Source of the DNA: JBCCSZ01 sp039199225
GTDB taxonomy: Bacteria; Bacteroidota; Bacteroidia; Chitinophagales; Saprospiraceae
NCBI GenBank assembly: GCA_039199225.1
Contig: JBCCSZ010000007.1
Coordinates: forward strand, 1 to 51,236
Direction of reading: 5' to 3'
Length of the DNA: 51,236 nucleotides
Part shown: in pieces, positions 42,979 to 50,744 of the stretch
How the letters are laid out: every line of letters starts with the position of its first letter
Position numbering within the stretch: the first letter of the stretch is position 1
Notes under the pieces: model-generated
The model's database searches: none
What the model saw: only the letters and a program-made list of their open reading frames with translations
Told to the model about the DNA's origin: nothing
Made by a program: the position numbers and the translations under genes

Positions 42979-44118
42979 ATGAGAAATCTCATTACTTTTT
43001 TCGCCATCGCATTCCTCCTGGCAGCTTGCAGTGCGCCCCAGGCTGAGCCAACCGACCTGGCTGGAATGAAAAAAAGCCTGCGGGAAAAAAGGGCCGAATT
43101 GAAAGAATTGGAAGCGGCAATCGGAAAATTACAAAAGGACATCGCCAAGCTGGATACCACCAAAAAAGAAGAAGTTCGGCAACTGGTCACTACAACAGCT
43201 GTCGATAAAAGGAACTTCAGCCGCTTTGTTGAAATTCAATCCAACGTACAAACAGTCGACGCCGTCATGGCCAGCTCCGAAACCGGTGGCCGCATTTTGA
43301 AGCTCAATGTAGATGAAGGCAGCTATGTCAAAAAAGGTCAATTGATCGCCCGAGTTGATTTGGAGTCCATCGACAAGCAGATCGAAGAAGTTAAAAAATC
43401 AAAGGAATTAGCCGTACAGCTGTACGACCGTCAAAAGCGCCTTTGGGATCAGAATATTGGCTCGGAAGTGCAATATCTACAGGCCAAGAACAATGTAGAA
43501 AGACTGGATAAGAGCTTGGAAAGTCTTGACCATCAATTGACGAAGGCCAATGTATATGCTCCAATTTCAGGGGTTGTCAACATGGTTATGATCGAATCCG
43601 GAGAGACTGCCCCTCCCGGCGGTCCCATCGTGGAGATCATCAACACCAGCCGAGTGAAGGTGGTGGCAGATGTGCCGGAGCGCTACCTGCGGGCTGTCCG
43701 CAAAGGAGAAAGGGTAAAAGTGAGCTTTCCGGCCATCGAAGAAGAAAAAGAGGCGCGGGTGAGCATGATCGGTCGCACCATCGACCCGGCCAACCGGACA
43801 TTTGCCGTCGAGGTGGAACTGTCCAATCCAAAGGGCTTGTTAAAACCCAACCTATTGGCTATTATGTTCATCAATGATTTTTCGGAGGACAATGCAGTAA
43901 CCGTTCCGGTAGAAGTTGTTCAGCAAGATGTGAGTGGACGCGATTTTGTTTTTGTTGCTGAGAAAGGTACAGCAGGTCTGTTTGCCAAAAAAGTTTTCAT
44001 CGAAGTGGGCGAGAGCTACGAGGGGGAAGTCATCATCAAGGATGGTTTGCAAGGAGGAGAATCCCTAATTGTAGATGGTGCAAGGGGATTATCAGATCGC
44101 GAGCCCATCAAAATATAG
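42979..44118 (+). CDS. RND-pump periplasmic adaptor (HlyD/membrane fusion protein), lipoprotein
   Basis: 379 residues from ATG 42979; a longer frame from 42910 overlaps the TolC gene and lacks a signal. Residues 1-17 are a lipoprotein signal with LLAACSAP (Cys16). A coiled coil follows at about 28-58 (KKSLREKRAELKELEAAIGK). The lipoyl/barrel-sandwich halves are at ~85-120 (GGRILKLNVDEGSYVKKGQL) and ~195-225 (VYAPISGVVNMVMIESGETA), with a hairpin between them. A beta-barrel domain (VVADVPERYLRAVRKGERV) and a C-terminal membrane-proximal domain end with GLQGGESLIVDGARGLSD. It links the inner-membrane pump to the TolC channel. The extra N-terminal coiled coil between lipid anchor and first strand is a little unusual. 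Confidence 0.92.
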   Translation: MRNLITFFAIAFLLAACSAPQAEPTDLAGMKKSLREKRAELKELEAAIGKLQKDIAKLDTTKKEEVRQLVTTTAVDKRNFSRFVEIQSNVQTVDAVMASSETGGRILKLNVDEGSYVKKGQLIARVDLESIDKQIEEVKKSKELAVQLYDRQKRLWDQNIGSEVQYLQAKNNVERLDKSLESLDHQLTKANVYAPISGVVNMVMIESGETAPPGGPIVEIINTSRVKVVADVPERYLRAVRKGERVKVSFPAIEEEKEARVSMIGRTIDPANRTFAVEVELSNPKGLLKPNLLAIMFINDFSEDNAVTVPVEVVQQDVSGRDFVFVAEKGTAGLFAKKVFIEVGESYEGEVIIKDGLQGGESLIVDGARGLSDREPIKI

Positions 44119-44167
44119 TTTTGGACCATAAATGTTATTGCCAAAACCCTAAAGTCAATTACTCAAC

Positions 44168-47100
44168 ATGAAGAAAGTCGTAGATTCTATAAAGGAAGGT
44201 TTGAGGGAATTCTCTCTCAGTACGTTGGCGGTCGATAACCGGACCAGTGTTTTCATTTTGGCTTTTATGATCCTGTTGTTCGGGGTAGGGTCTTACAATT
44301 CAATGCCCAAAGAGAGTTATCCCGAGATTCCATGGCCAAAGGTCTACATCAATACCGTCTACTTTGGAAACTCTGCCGAGGATATGGAAAACCTCGTGAC
44401 CCGTCCTCTCGAAAAGGAGATCGCAACCCTTTCTGAGGTCAAAACCATTACCTCTTCCTCTCTGCAGGATTATTCGATCATCACCGCAGAATTCAATTCC
44501 GACGTCGATCTGGACGATGCGACTCGCAAGATCAAGGACGCCGTCGATAAGGCCAAGCCAGAATTGCCCGATGATCTGACCAAGGAGCCGGAGGTATTGG
44601 ACATCAACCTTTCAGAGCTGCCCATTATGACGGTCAACCTCTCCGGACCTTTTACCAATGACGAGCTGGACCGCTACTCTGAGTATCTCAAGGATAAAAT
44701 AAAGGACCTCAAAGAGATTTCCGATGTGGATGTCAAGGGGGTAATGGACAAAGAAATTGCCATCGAAGTGGACCTACCCAAGATGGAAGCGATGGAGGTT
44801 TCTTTCAATGATATTGAGAATGCCATTCGAGCGGAGAACATTACGATGTCCGGAGGAGAGATCGTTACCAATGATTTTCGTCGTTCTATTCGCATCATCG
44901 GTGAGTTGAAATCTGTGAAGCAGTTTGAAGAACTCATCGTCAAAAGTGAGAACCAACGGGCGATTCCACTCAAAGAGATTGCTAGGGTCACTTTTGGGTT
45001 TCAAGACCCTACGAGTATTGCGCGGGCTGATCTCAGCCCTGTCGTATCGCTGGATGTTATCAAAAAGAGTGGTGAAAACTTGCTCGACGCCTCCGACAAG
45101 ATCAAGTTGGTAGTGGATGAGGCCAAGGAAAAAGCATTTCCGGAGGAAGTATCCATCACGCTTTTCAACGACTTATCGGTACAGACGCGGATGATGGTTT
45201 CCAATTTGCAAAACAGCATCATCTCCGGGGTTATCCTGGTGGTTTTGGTACTCTTGTTTTTCCTCGGTATTCGCAACTCTCTTTTTGTTGGACTGGCGAT
45301 TCCGCTGTCGATGCTGATGGGTATTCTGATCCTCAATGTGATCGGTTATACTATGAACATGGTTTTGCTCTTCTCGCTCATTCTTTCGCTGGGGCTTCTG
45401 GTGGACAATGCCATTGTGATCGTGGAGAATATTTATCGGTATATGCAAAACGGATATTCTGGCCTTGAGGCGGCGAAGTATGGAGCGGGCGAAGTTGCTT
45501 TGCCAATCATCGCTTCCACGGCTACAACCCTGGCTGCTTTCTTACCATTGGCTTTTTGGCCTGGTCTGATGGGAGAGTTTATGCGCTATTTGCCGATTAC
45601 CTTAATTGTTGTTTTGACTTCTTCTCTTTTCATTGCCTTGGTGATCAATCCGGTTTTGACGTCGGCCCTGATGAAGGTAGACGAAAAGGCCGATGATGTG
45701 AAAATCCGCAATCGCAAGCGTCGCAACATCCTGATTTTTTCTGCCACAGCCCTGGCCATTGCTGCAATGGCCCATGTCAATGGTGTTGTATGGCTGAGAA
45801 ATATTTTGGCGATCGTAGCAGGTATTACGCTGCTGAATTTCTTTTTCTTGCGCTCAGCTTCGCTCTTCTTCCAAAATAAGGTACTGCCCGTCCTGGAAAA
45901 TATTTACGATCGATTCATTCGTTTTGCCCTGAATAAGTATAACCCAATGTTGCTTTTCTTAGGCACTTTCGTTTTGTTGATTGGAACCATTATGTTGTTG
46001 GGGGCTAACATGCCGAAGGTCATTCTCTTTCCTTCTCCCGATCCGCTCTATGTCAATGCCTTTGTGGAATTGCCAATGGGAAAAGACATAGCTGCGACGG
46101 ATAAAGTACTGAAGAAAATCGAGCGCAAAGTGGTTGAAGTTGTAGAGGAAAATAAGGCCATTGTCGAGGCAGTTTTGACCCAGATCGGTGAAAATACCAG
46201 CGATCCGAATGCCGGTCCGCAATTTGGTGCATCTCCCAATAAATCTCGTCTGACCGTATCTTTTGTACCAAGTGAAGAGCGCATCGGAATTTCTACTTAT
46301 GCGATCATGGAAAAAATTCGGGAAGAATTAAAAGATGTTGCGCCGGGTGTAAAAATTGTCGTGGATAAAAACAACGATGGACCACCCCAGGAAAAGCCGA
46401 TCAACATCGAAATTACCGGAGAGGAAGTGGAGACATTGGCAGATATTTCTGAAAAAATGATTTCTTTCATTGAGAGTAGAAACATTGGTGGAATCGAAGA
46501 ATTGAACAAGGATGTCAAGATTGGTAAGCCGGAAATGGTTGTTCACATCGACCGGGAGGCGGCTCGCCGTTATGGGGTGTCTACTTTTGCCATTGCCGAT
46601 GCCATTCGAACATCGGTCTTCGGAAAGGAAGTTTCCAAATTCAAAGAAGACGATGAGGATTATCCCATCAACATTCGATTGAGTGAGGAATACCGCTACG
46701 ACCTGGGCAATTTGCTCAATCAGAAAATTACTTTCCGTAATCCAGCCAACGGACGAATCAGTCAAGTGCCGATTGCCTCAGTTGCAGAGGTGAGCTTTTC
46801 GTCTACCTACAGCTCCATCAATCGGAAAGATCAGGAGCGAATGATTACTATCTACAGCAATGTATTGGAGGACTTCAACCCCAACGAAGTGGTGGCTGAG
46901 ATCAAGGATGCCTTGGTCGACTTTGAAATGCCGGAAGACTACAAATGGGCCTTTACCGGCGGACAGGAGCAACAGGCCGAGGAGGCAGCCTTTTTGGTTA
47001 CAGCCCTGGGGATCGCCGTTTTTATGATCCTAATCATCATCGTAGCGCAGTTCAACTCCTTGACATCCCCCTTGATCATTATGCTTTCAGTACTGTTTAG

Positions 47101-47638
47101 TACCATTGGTGTTTTCTTAGGATATGTCTTCACTGGGATGAACATCGAGATTGTTATGACAGGGGTCGGTATCATATCGCTTGCTGGTATTGTGGTGAAC
47201 AACGCCATTGTATTGATTGATTACACCAATTTGTTGGTCAAGCGAAAGCTGACAGAAACGGGGGTTGACCGGATGGAGCAACTCTCCTTTTCAGCCATGA
47301 AAGAAGCCATCGTCGAGGGAGGTGCAACCCGTTTGCGTCCAGTTCTTCTGACGGCCATCACAACAGTACTCGGATTGATCCCCTTGGCCATCGGATTCAA
47401 TTTTGATTTCTTCTCCCTGATTGCAACAGGAAATCCCAATTATTATATCGGTGGAGACAATGCTGCTTTTTGGGGAACAATGGCTTGGACAGTTATCTAC
47501 GGTTTGATATTCGCCACCTTCCTGACGCTGATTGTCGTGCCGGTGATGTACTGGTTGGCTTTCCGCCTCAAGGTCGTTGTCAAGCGGGTGTTTAGTCCGC
47601 GCAATCGCATGCCGGATATGGAGCCTGCCGAAGAATAA
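44168..47638 (+). CDS. RND-family efflux transporter, inner-membrane pump (AcrB-like)
   Basis: A 1156-residue protein, longer than AcrB (about 1050). TM1 is at ~28-45. The pore domain begins ESYPEIPWPKVYINTVY and has NLVTRPLEKEIATLSEVKTI. TM4 carries GLLVDNAIVIVENIYRYM near residue 410-427, where AcrB has an Asp pair; here one Asp is followed by Asn, as in many non-enterobacterial pumps. The second half has SLAGIVVNNAIVLIDYTNLL near residue 1000. Two extra hydrophobic helices (ILIFSATALAIAAMAHV; NILAIVAGITLLNFFFL) lie between TM6 and TM7, and an added loop with NPNYYIGGDNAAFWG precedes the last helix. The pump exchanges protons for drugs, lipids or other amphiphiles; the substrate is unknown. 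It is the last gene of the TetR-TolC-HlyD-RND operon. Confidence 0.93.
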   Translation: MKKVVDSIKEGLREFSLSTLAVDNRTSVFILAFMILLFGVGSYNSMPKESYPEIPWPKVYINTVYFGNSAEDMENLVTRPLEKEIATLSEVKTITSSSLQDYSIITAEFNSDVDLDDATRKIKDAVDKAKPELPDDLTKEPEVLDINLSELPIMTVNLSGPFTNDELDRYSEYLKDKIKDLKEISDVDVKGVMDKEIAIEVDLPKMEAMEVSFNDIENAIRAENITMSGGEIVTNDFRRSIRIIGELKSVKQFEELIVKSENQRAIPLKEIARVTFGFQDPTSIARADLSPVVSLDVIKKSGENLLDASDKIKLVVDEAKEKAFPEEVSITLFNDLSVQTRMMVSNLQNSIISGVILVVLVLLFFLGIRNSLFVGLAIPLSMLMGILILNVIGYTMNMVLLFSLILSLGLLVDNAIVIVENIYRYMQNGYSGLEAAKYGAGEVALPIIASTATTLAAFLPLAFWPGLMGEFMRYLPITLIVVLTSSLFIALVINPVLTSALMKVDEKADDVKIRNRKRRNILIFSATALAIAAMAHVNGVVWLRNILAIVAGITLLNFFFLRSASLFFQNKVLPVLENIYDRFIRFALNKYNPMLLFLGTFVLLIGTIMLLGANMPKVILFPSPDPLYVNAFVELPMGKDIAATDKVLKKIERKVVEVVEENKAIVEAVLTQIGENTSDPNAGPQFGASPNKSRLTVSFVPSEERIGISTYAIMEKIREELKDVAPGVKIVVDKNNDGPPQEKPINIEITGEEVETLADISEKMISFIESRNIGGIEELNKDVKIGKPEMVVHIDREAARRYGVSTFAIADAIRTSVFGKEVSKFKEDDEDYPINIRLSEEYRYDLGNLLNQKITFRNPANGRISQVPIASVAEVSFSSTYSSINRKDQERMITIYSNVLEDFNPNEVVAEIKDALVDFEMPEDYKWAFTGGQEQQAEEAAFLVTALGIAVFMILIIIVAQFNSLTSPLIIMLSVLFSTIGVFLGYVFTGMNIEIVMTGVGIISLAGIVVNNAIVLIDYTNLLVKRKLTETGVDRMEQLSFSAMKEAIVEGGATRLRPVLLTAITTVLGLIPLAIGFNFDFFSLIATGNPNYYIGGDNAAFWGTMAWTVIYGLIFATFLTLIVVPVMYWLAFRLKVVVKRVFSPRNRMPDMEPAEE

Positions 47639-47666
47639 AAATCAGCTTGAATACACATTTTTTTAT

Positions 47667-47714
47667 CAGAGGGTTTCTTTCCAATAATAGCGGAAAAAAA
47701 CCCTCTGTCCTTTT
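47667..47714 (+). terminator. Intrinsic terminator of the efflux operon
   Basis: Ten-bp perfect stem CAGAGGGTTT (47667-47676) / AAACCCTCTG (47698-47707), extended by CTTTCC/GGAAA inside, then five T after CC. It lies about 30 bp after the RND stop codon. Confidence 0.85.
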
Positions 47715-47839
47715 TATAATGCTTCATTCTTGAAAGACCCTGTCACATTTATTTCACTATGTTCATCGCTTAATTGGTATGCAATTTGCTTATTTGGATA
47801 GCAGAATTGAAAGAGTAACATGCTACAGTAAATTGTTCG

Positions 47840-48637
47840 ATGAGCGTCACCATTAAAAATATTACCATCCGATTTTTGTTGCTATCTGGTTTATGCCTTA
47901 GTGCGGCTTCGATTTCGGCAACGGCTTATCCAAAAACGGATAAAGATGAAATTGGAGCTTCTGGCGACGCGCTGTCTGCTTATAAGCAGAGTAAGTACAG
48001 AAAAGATGCTACTCGTCTGGCATTGCGTTTGCTCTCTAAAGGTGGAAGTTACAGCGATCTGGAAGCAAAGGCACCAGAGGATGTAGTGGAATCGATCTAC
48101 CGCGCATTAATTGCTGTTCATCGCAGTGATCACAAAATGGCGAAGGTTGTAACAGAGACACACAAGTTGCATACTTTTCCGGTTCCAACAGTCGATAGAT
48201 TCTTCGTCGTTTACAAGAGAGAGGCCAGCTGGGCAACACCTTTGCGCCTTGGAGATAATACGACAAATAGCGATGCCATCAACACTTTATTGGAAGAATA
48301 TGGCTTGGTTATTGATAGACATGTAGAGTGGGACGAGGAACACAATTCCTTCAACATAAGAGCAACCCAGTCTCTTAATATAGCGCCCATAGCTCAATCA
48401 TTTTCAACATTAGATGACATTGTTTTGGTAGACTTGCTAAGCCCCGATGGCGACGGCAATGATATAGAGGTAAAGAAGTTAGCTGATGGCTGGGAATTGA
48501 AATACATGGTCAAGTTTGAATCTTGTATAACTGGATGTCTTAAGCGACATGTTTGGACTTTTGAAGTGAATAAGACTGGCAAGGTGAATTTTATGGGAGA
48601 GAGTGGAGATGACCTGCCAGACTGGATGACAGATTAA
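47840..48637 (+). CDS. Exported protein of unknown function
   Basis: A 265-residue protein with a signal peptide (residues ~1-28, LLLSGLCLSAASISATAYP). The first ~90 mature residues are helical (DALSAYKQSKYRKDATRLAL; SIYRALIAVHRSDHKMAK). The remainder is mixed, with TVDRFFVVYKREASWATPLR and HVEWDEEHNSFNIRATQSLN. A C-terminal beta-part follows with DGWELKYMVKFESCITGCLK, whose two Cys could pair. I do not recognise the family. It is a single-gene transcription unit between the RND terminator and the hairpin array. Confidence 0.75.
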   Translation: MSVTIKNITIRFLLLSGLCLSAASISATAYPKTDKDEIGASGDALSAYKQSKYRKDATRLALRLLSKGGSYSDLEAKAPEDVVESIYRALIAVHRSDHKMAKVVTETHKLHTFPVPTVDRFFVVYKREASWATPLRLGDNTTNSDAINTLLEEYGLVIDRHVEWDEEHNSFNIRATQSLNIAPIAQSFSTLDDIVLVDLLSPDGDGNDIEVKKLADGWELKYMVKFESCITGCLKRHVWTFEVNKTGKVNFMGESGDDLPDWMTD

Positions 48638-48771
48638 GAGGCGTTTGGGTGAAACACGGAATGAGGAATTCCCGTTTCACAAAATAACAGAAGAAAAATA
48701 CAGATCTATTTTTAGATCGTATAAGATATTTAGGGTGAGTGTTTGTTCATAGTTTTTGTTTTTTGTTTTGT

Positions 48772-48799
48772 CCCCCGCGATATTGTCGGGGGAATTTTT
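48772..48799 (+). terminator. Terminator hairpin after leader copy 1
   Basis: Stem CCCCCG (48772-48777) / CGGGGG (48787-48792), nine-base loop, then AA and five T. It ends the unit containing the exported-protein gene 47840-48637. Confidence 0.75.
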
Positions 48800-48866
48800 C
48801 TCCCCTCTCCGCACCCTAACAATATCCCCCAATTTTGCCTGGTATATAAATTGTACATGCTTAATT

Positions 48867-48966
48867 CACTCGAGTTACCCCTGTAAACCTCCCTGGTAGT
48901 GAATTACCGCGACGAAGACTAAAAGTCTACTGTCGCCTGGAGTTTCGAAAGGGTAGAGTGTTTTTT
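48867..48966 (+). ncRNA. Candidate structured RNA with three-way junction and terminal T-run
   Basis: The sequence folds by hand into a closed multi-branch structure. The outer stem is CACTC (48867-48871) with GAGTG (48956-48960) and TACCC (48876-48880) with GGGTA (48951-48955), with a four-base bulge. The second stem is AAA-C-CTCC (48885-48892) with GGAGTTT (48939-48945). It encloses hairpin GGTAG-TGAA-TTACC (48895-48908) and, touching it, hairpin GCGAC...GTCGC (48909-48936) with inner stem AGACT-AAA-AGTCT. Six T follow the outer stem immediately, so the RNA carries its own terminator. It matches no RNA family I know: it lacks the SRP-RNA apical motif, hammerhead core or a known riboswitch core. 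No clean promoter is visible before it. Confidence 0.55.
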
Positions 48967-48985
48967 ATATGTTTAATTAATCGAT

Positions 48986-49014
48986 TCCTCCTGGCCTTGG
49001 CCGGGAGGATTTTT
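48986..49014 (+). terminator. Third hairpin-T element in the array
   Basis: Stem TCCTCCTGGCC (48986-48996) / GGCCGGGAGGA (48999-49009) with a two-base loop (four when folded) and one G-T pair, then five T. It follows the structured RNA by 20 bases. Confidence 0.7.
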
Positions 49015-49095
49015 CCCAAGAATTGTCAAAGCCACATGCTCTTTGGGTATGTGTGAAAGATAGTGTTTGTTCATAGTGTTTGTTTTTTGTTTTGT

Positions 49096-49125
49096 CCCTG
49101 TCAATGCCAGTTGACAGGGTTTTTT
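49096..49125 (+). terminator. Terminator hairpin after leader copy 2
   Basis: Nine-bp perfect stem CCCTGTCAA (49096-49104) / TTGACAGGG (49111-49119), six-base loop, then six T. Its right arm also supplies the TTG of the pdxH promoter candidate. Confidence 0.8.
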
Positions 49126-49137
49126 ATTTTATCTTTG
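49111..49137 (+). promoter_or_regulatory. Candidate pdxH promoter
   Basis: TTG at 49111-49113, 16 bases, then TATCTTTG at 49130-49137, a full match to TANNTTTG. It is about 53 bases before the ATG at 49191. The spacing is three shorter than the usual 19. The element overlaps the preceding terminator. Confidence 0.5.
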
Positions 49138-49190
49138 TGCGAGCTACGTAAGTGTTTTTAAATTTTCTCTAACCCACTAAAACCTTTCTC

Positions 49191-49841
49191 ATGTCTCAGA
49201 AATCACTGGCCGATTTGCGCGAAGATTATCGTCTCAGTACCCTTGACATCTCAGATGTTTTGACCGATCCTGTGGCTCAATTCCGGCAATGGTTTGAAGA
49301 AGCTCAGCAGTCGAAAGTTCCAGAACCCAACGCGCTGACGCTGGCTACGGCCACCTCGGATGGACGCCCATCTGCCAGAGTTGTTTTGCTGAAAGGTTTG
49401 TTAGAGGGTGGTTTTGTCTTTTACACAAATTTTGAAAGCCAAAAGGGGCGCGAGATGGATGCCAACCCCAGGGCGGCTATGGTGTTCAACTGGCTGGACT
49501 TGCAACGGCAGGTACGAATCGAAGGGCAGGTTCGGCGGCTTTCAGAAGAACAGTCCATTGCCTACTTTCAGAGCCGCCCCAAAGGAAGTCAGATTGGTGC
49601 GTGGGCCTCACCTCAAAGCCAGGTCATCGATGGCCGGCAGTTGTTGGAAGAAAACGTCCAGCAGTTGAAAGAAAAGTATGCTTCCGAAGAAGTCCTACCC
49701 AAGCCGCCACATTGGGGAGGATATGTACTGTTGCCTGAGATGCTTGAGTTTTGGCAAGGACGCAGCAGTCGACTACACGATCGCATTCGCTACGATCAAC
49801 AAAAGGACGGTCAGTGGAAAATCAAACGCCTTGCTCCATGA
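49191..49841 (+). CDS. pdxH: Pyridoxamine/pyridoxine 5'-phosphate oxidase
   Basis: A 216-residue cytosolic flavoenzyme, the normal length. It oxidises pyridoxamine or pyridoxine 5'-phosphate to pyridoxal 5'-phosphate with FMN and oxygen, the last step of vitamin B6 synthesis and salvage. The start LADLREDYRLSTLDISD is typical. FMN-binding motifs: GRPSARVVLLKG (about residues 62-73), FVFYTNFESQKGREM and RQVRIEGQVRRLSEE. SQIGAWASPQSQVI and the C-terminal WQGRSSRLHDRIRY (substrate-binding R-L-H) are family hallmarks. It is monocistronic: a promoter candidate lies before it and a terminator after it. Confidence 0.96.
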   Translation: MSQKSLADLREDYRLSTLDISDVLTDPVAQFRQWFEEAQQSKVPEPNALTLATATSDGRPSARVVLLKGLLEGGFVFYTNFESQKGREMDANPRAAMVFNWLDLQRQVRIEGQVRRLSEEQSIAYFQSRPKGSQIGAWASPQSQVIDGRQLLEENVQQLKEKYASEEVLPKPPHWGGYVLLPEMLEFWQGRSSRLHDRIRYDQQKDGQWKIKRLAP

Positions 49842-49890
49842 CATTTGGTATATAGTCCTTCCCTATAATGTATAAAAAAGTCCTCACTTA

Positions 49891-49930
49891 GGCTGTCAAA
49901 GAGAATATTCTTTGATGGCCTCCCGTTTTT
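49891..49930 (+). terminator. Probable pdxH terminator
   Basis: Twelve-bp stem GGCTGTCAAAGA (49891-49902) / TCTTTGATGGCC (49909-49920) with two G-T pairs and a six-base loop, then TCCCG and five T. The rest of the gap to 50190 contains no supported gene. Confidence 0.6.
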
Positions 49931-50190
49931 GGAGTGTCTTGACCTGATAGACATTACAACCCTTTCAAAATTCCCGCTATACAGAAAATCCAACGACTCG
50001 TTGCTCAAGGTGACGAGATTCATTTACAATAACTGGACGGAACCTCAGTGAGCTATGTTCTCAGGAACTTTCCTGAAAGCTTCTACTAACTTCCCCTTGG
50101 GTCAGTTGGCCCCTCGGTTGATTAGAAAAGAAATAGCTCCTCAAAAACCTTGTTCCGCCACTTAATTTTTTAACCAAAAACCATTTAACT

Positions 50191-50586
50191 ATGTACGCGA
50201 CGAAGTATGTGGTCACAGGATTGTTTGTTTCTATTCTTTCATTCATGGGTTTCCAAGGACTCCAAACGCAGCCCAGTGCCACGAAATCATTTGTAGCTGA
50301 AATCAAAACAGCAGAGTTGTTGACCTATTTTGCAGACGAGGTAACGGAAATGAGCCAAGTAGAGCTGATCCGGCTTTATCAATCAGACGACCAGCTGATC
50401 TACGAATTAGACGGTTTGAATACCAACGGTGCGGCTATGACCAAAGAGGCCGTAGTTGATAAAGCACTCTTAGGGCCGGATTTCGACCATCAGACAACAG
50501 CTCCTTGCGGTTGTGAGAAATGGGGGAAAGCTTGGAAAAGTGGACCTTCCTACGAATGCTCGGATGTGTGTGAAAAGAAAGAGTAA
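50191..50586 (+). CDS. Small exported protein with a C-terminal cysteine cluster
   Basis: A 131-residue protein. Residues 1-~28 form a signal peptide or membrane anchor (VVTGLFVSILSFMGFQGL). The middle is helical and acidic (ELLTYFADEVTEMSQVELIR). The last 27 residues hold four Cys in APCGCEKWGKAW and SYECSDVCEKKE, arranged C-x-C and C-x3-C, which could form disulphides or bind a metal. I do not recognise the family. It stands alone between the pdxH terminator and a strong terminator. Confidence 0.65.
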   Translation: MYATKYVVTGLFVSILSFMGFQGLQTQPSATKSFVAEIKTAELLTYFADEVTEMSQVELIRLYQSDDQLIYELDGLNTNGAAMTKEAVVDKALLGPDFDHQTTAPCGCEKWGKAWKSGPSYECSDVCEKKE

Positions 50587-50685
50587 TGCCAAAAGCATAT
50601 CCATGAGAATACACCATTTATTTGATAGCCAATTACCATCAGCCAAAACCAGCTGACTTTAAACAGGATTATCCCAAAAGCCCGT

Positions 50686-50731
50686 AGCCAGTCCGTCTCT
50701 GTTCTTTCAACAGCAGATGGACTGGCTTTTT
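50686..50731. terminator. Terminator between convergent genes
   Basis: Nine-bp perfect stem AGCCAGTCC (50686-50694) / GGACTGGCT (50719-50727), inner stem CTGTT/AACAG, then five T. It serves the plus-strand Cys-rich gene and may also stop the minus-strand GAF-type gene. Confidence 0.8.
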
Positions 50732-50744
50732 AAAGGCTTACTGC

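Larger units (their letters stand above)
48738..49098. repeat. Direct repeat pair of a 37-bp T-rich leader (48738-48774 and 49062-49098)
   Basis: The two copies share AGTGTTTGTTCATAGT, one mismatched base, then TTTGTTTTTTGTTTTGTCCC, a 36-of-37 match with starts 324 bp apart. Each copy runs straight into the left arm of an intrinsic terminator, although the hairpin arms themselves differ in sequence. The repeat lies outside any reading frame. Confidence 0.8.

Noticed and set aside
48867..48966. Hammerhead ribozyme or SRP RNA identity for the structured element
   Set aside because: GAAA precedes the outer stem as in a hammerhead, but the CUGANGA core is missing because the two inner hairpins touch; the SRP apical GGAAG motif is also absent.
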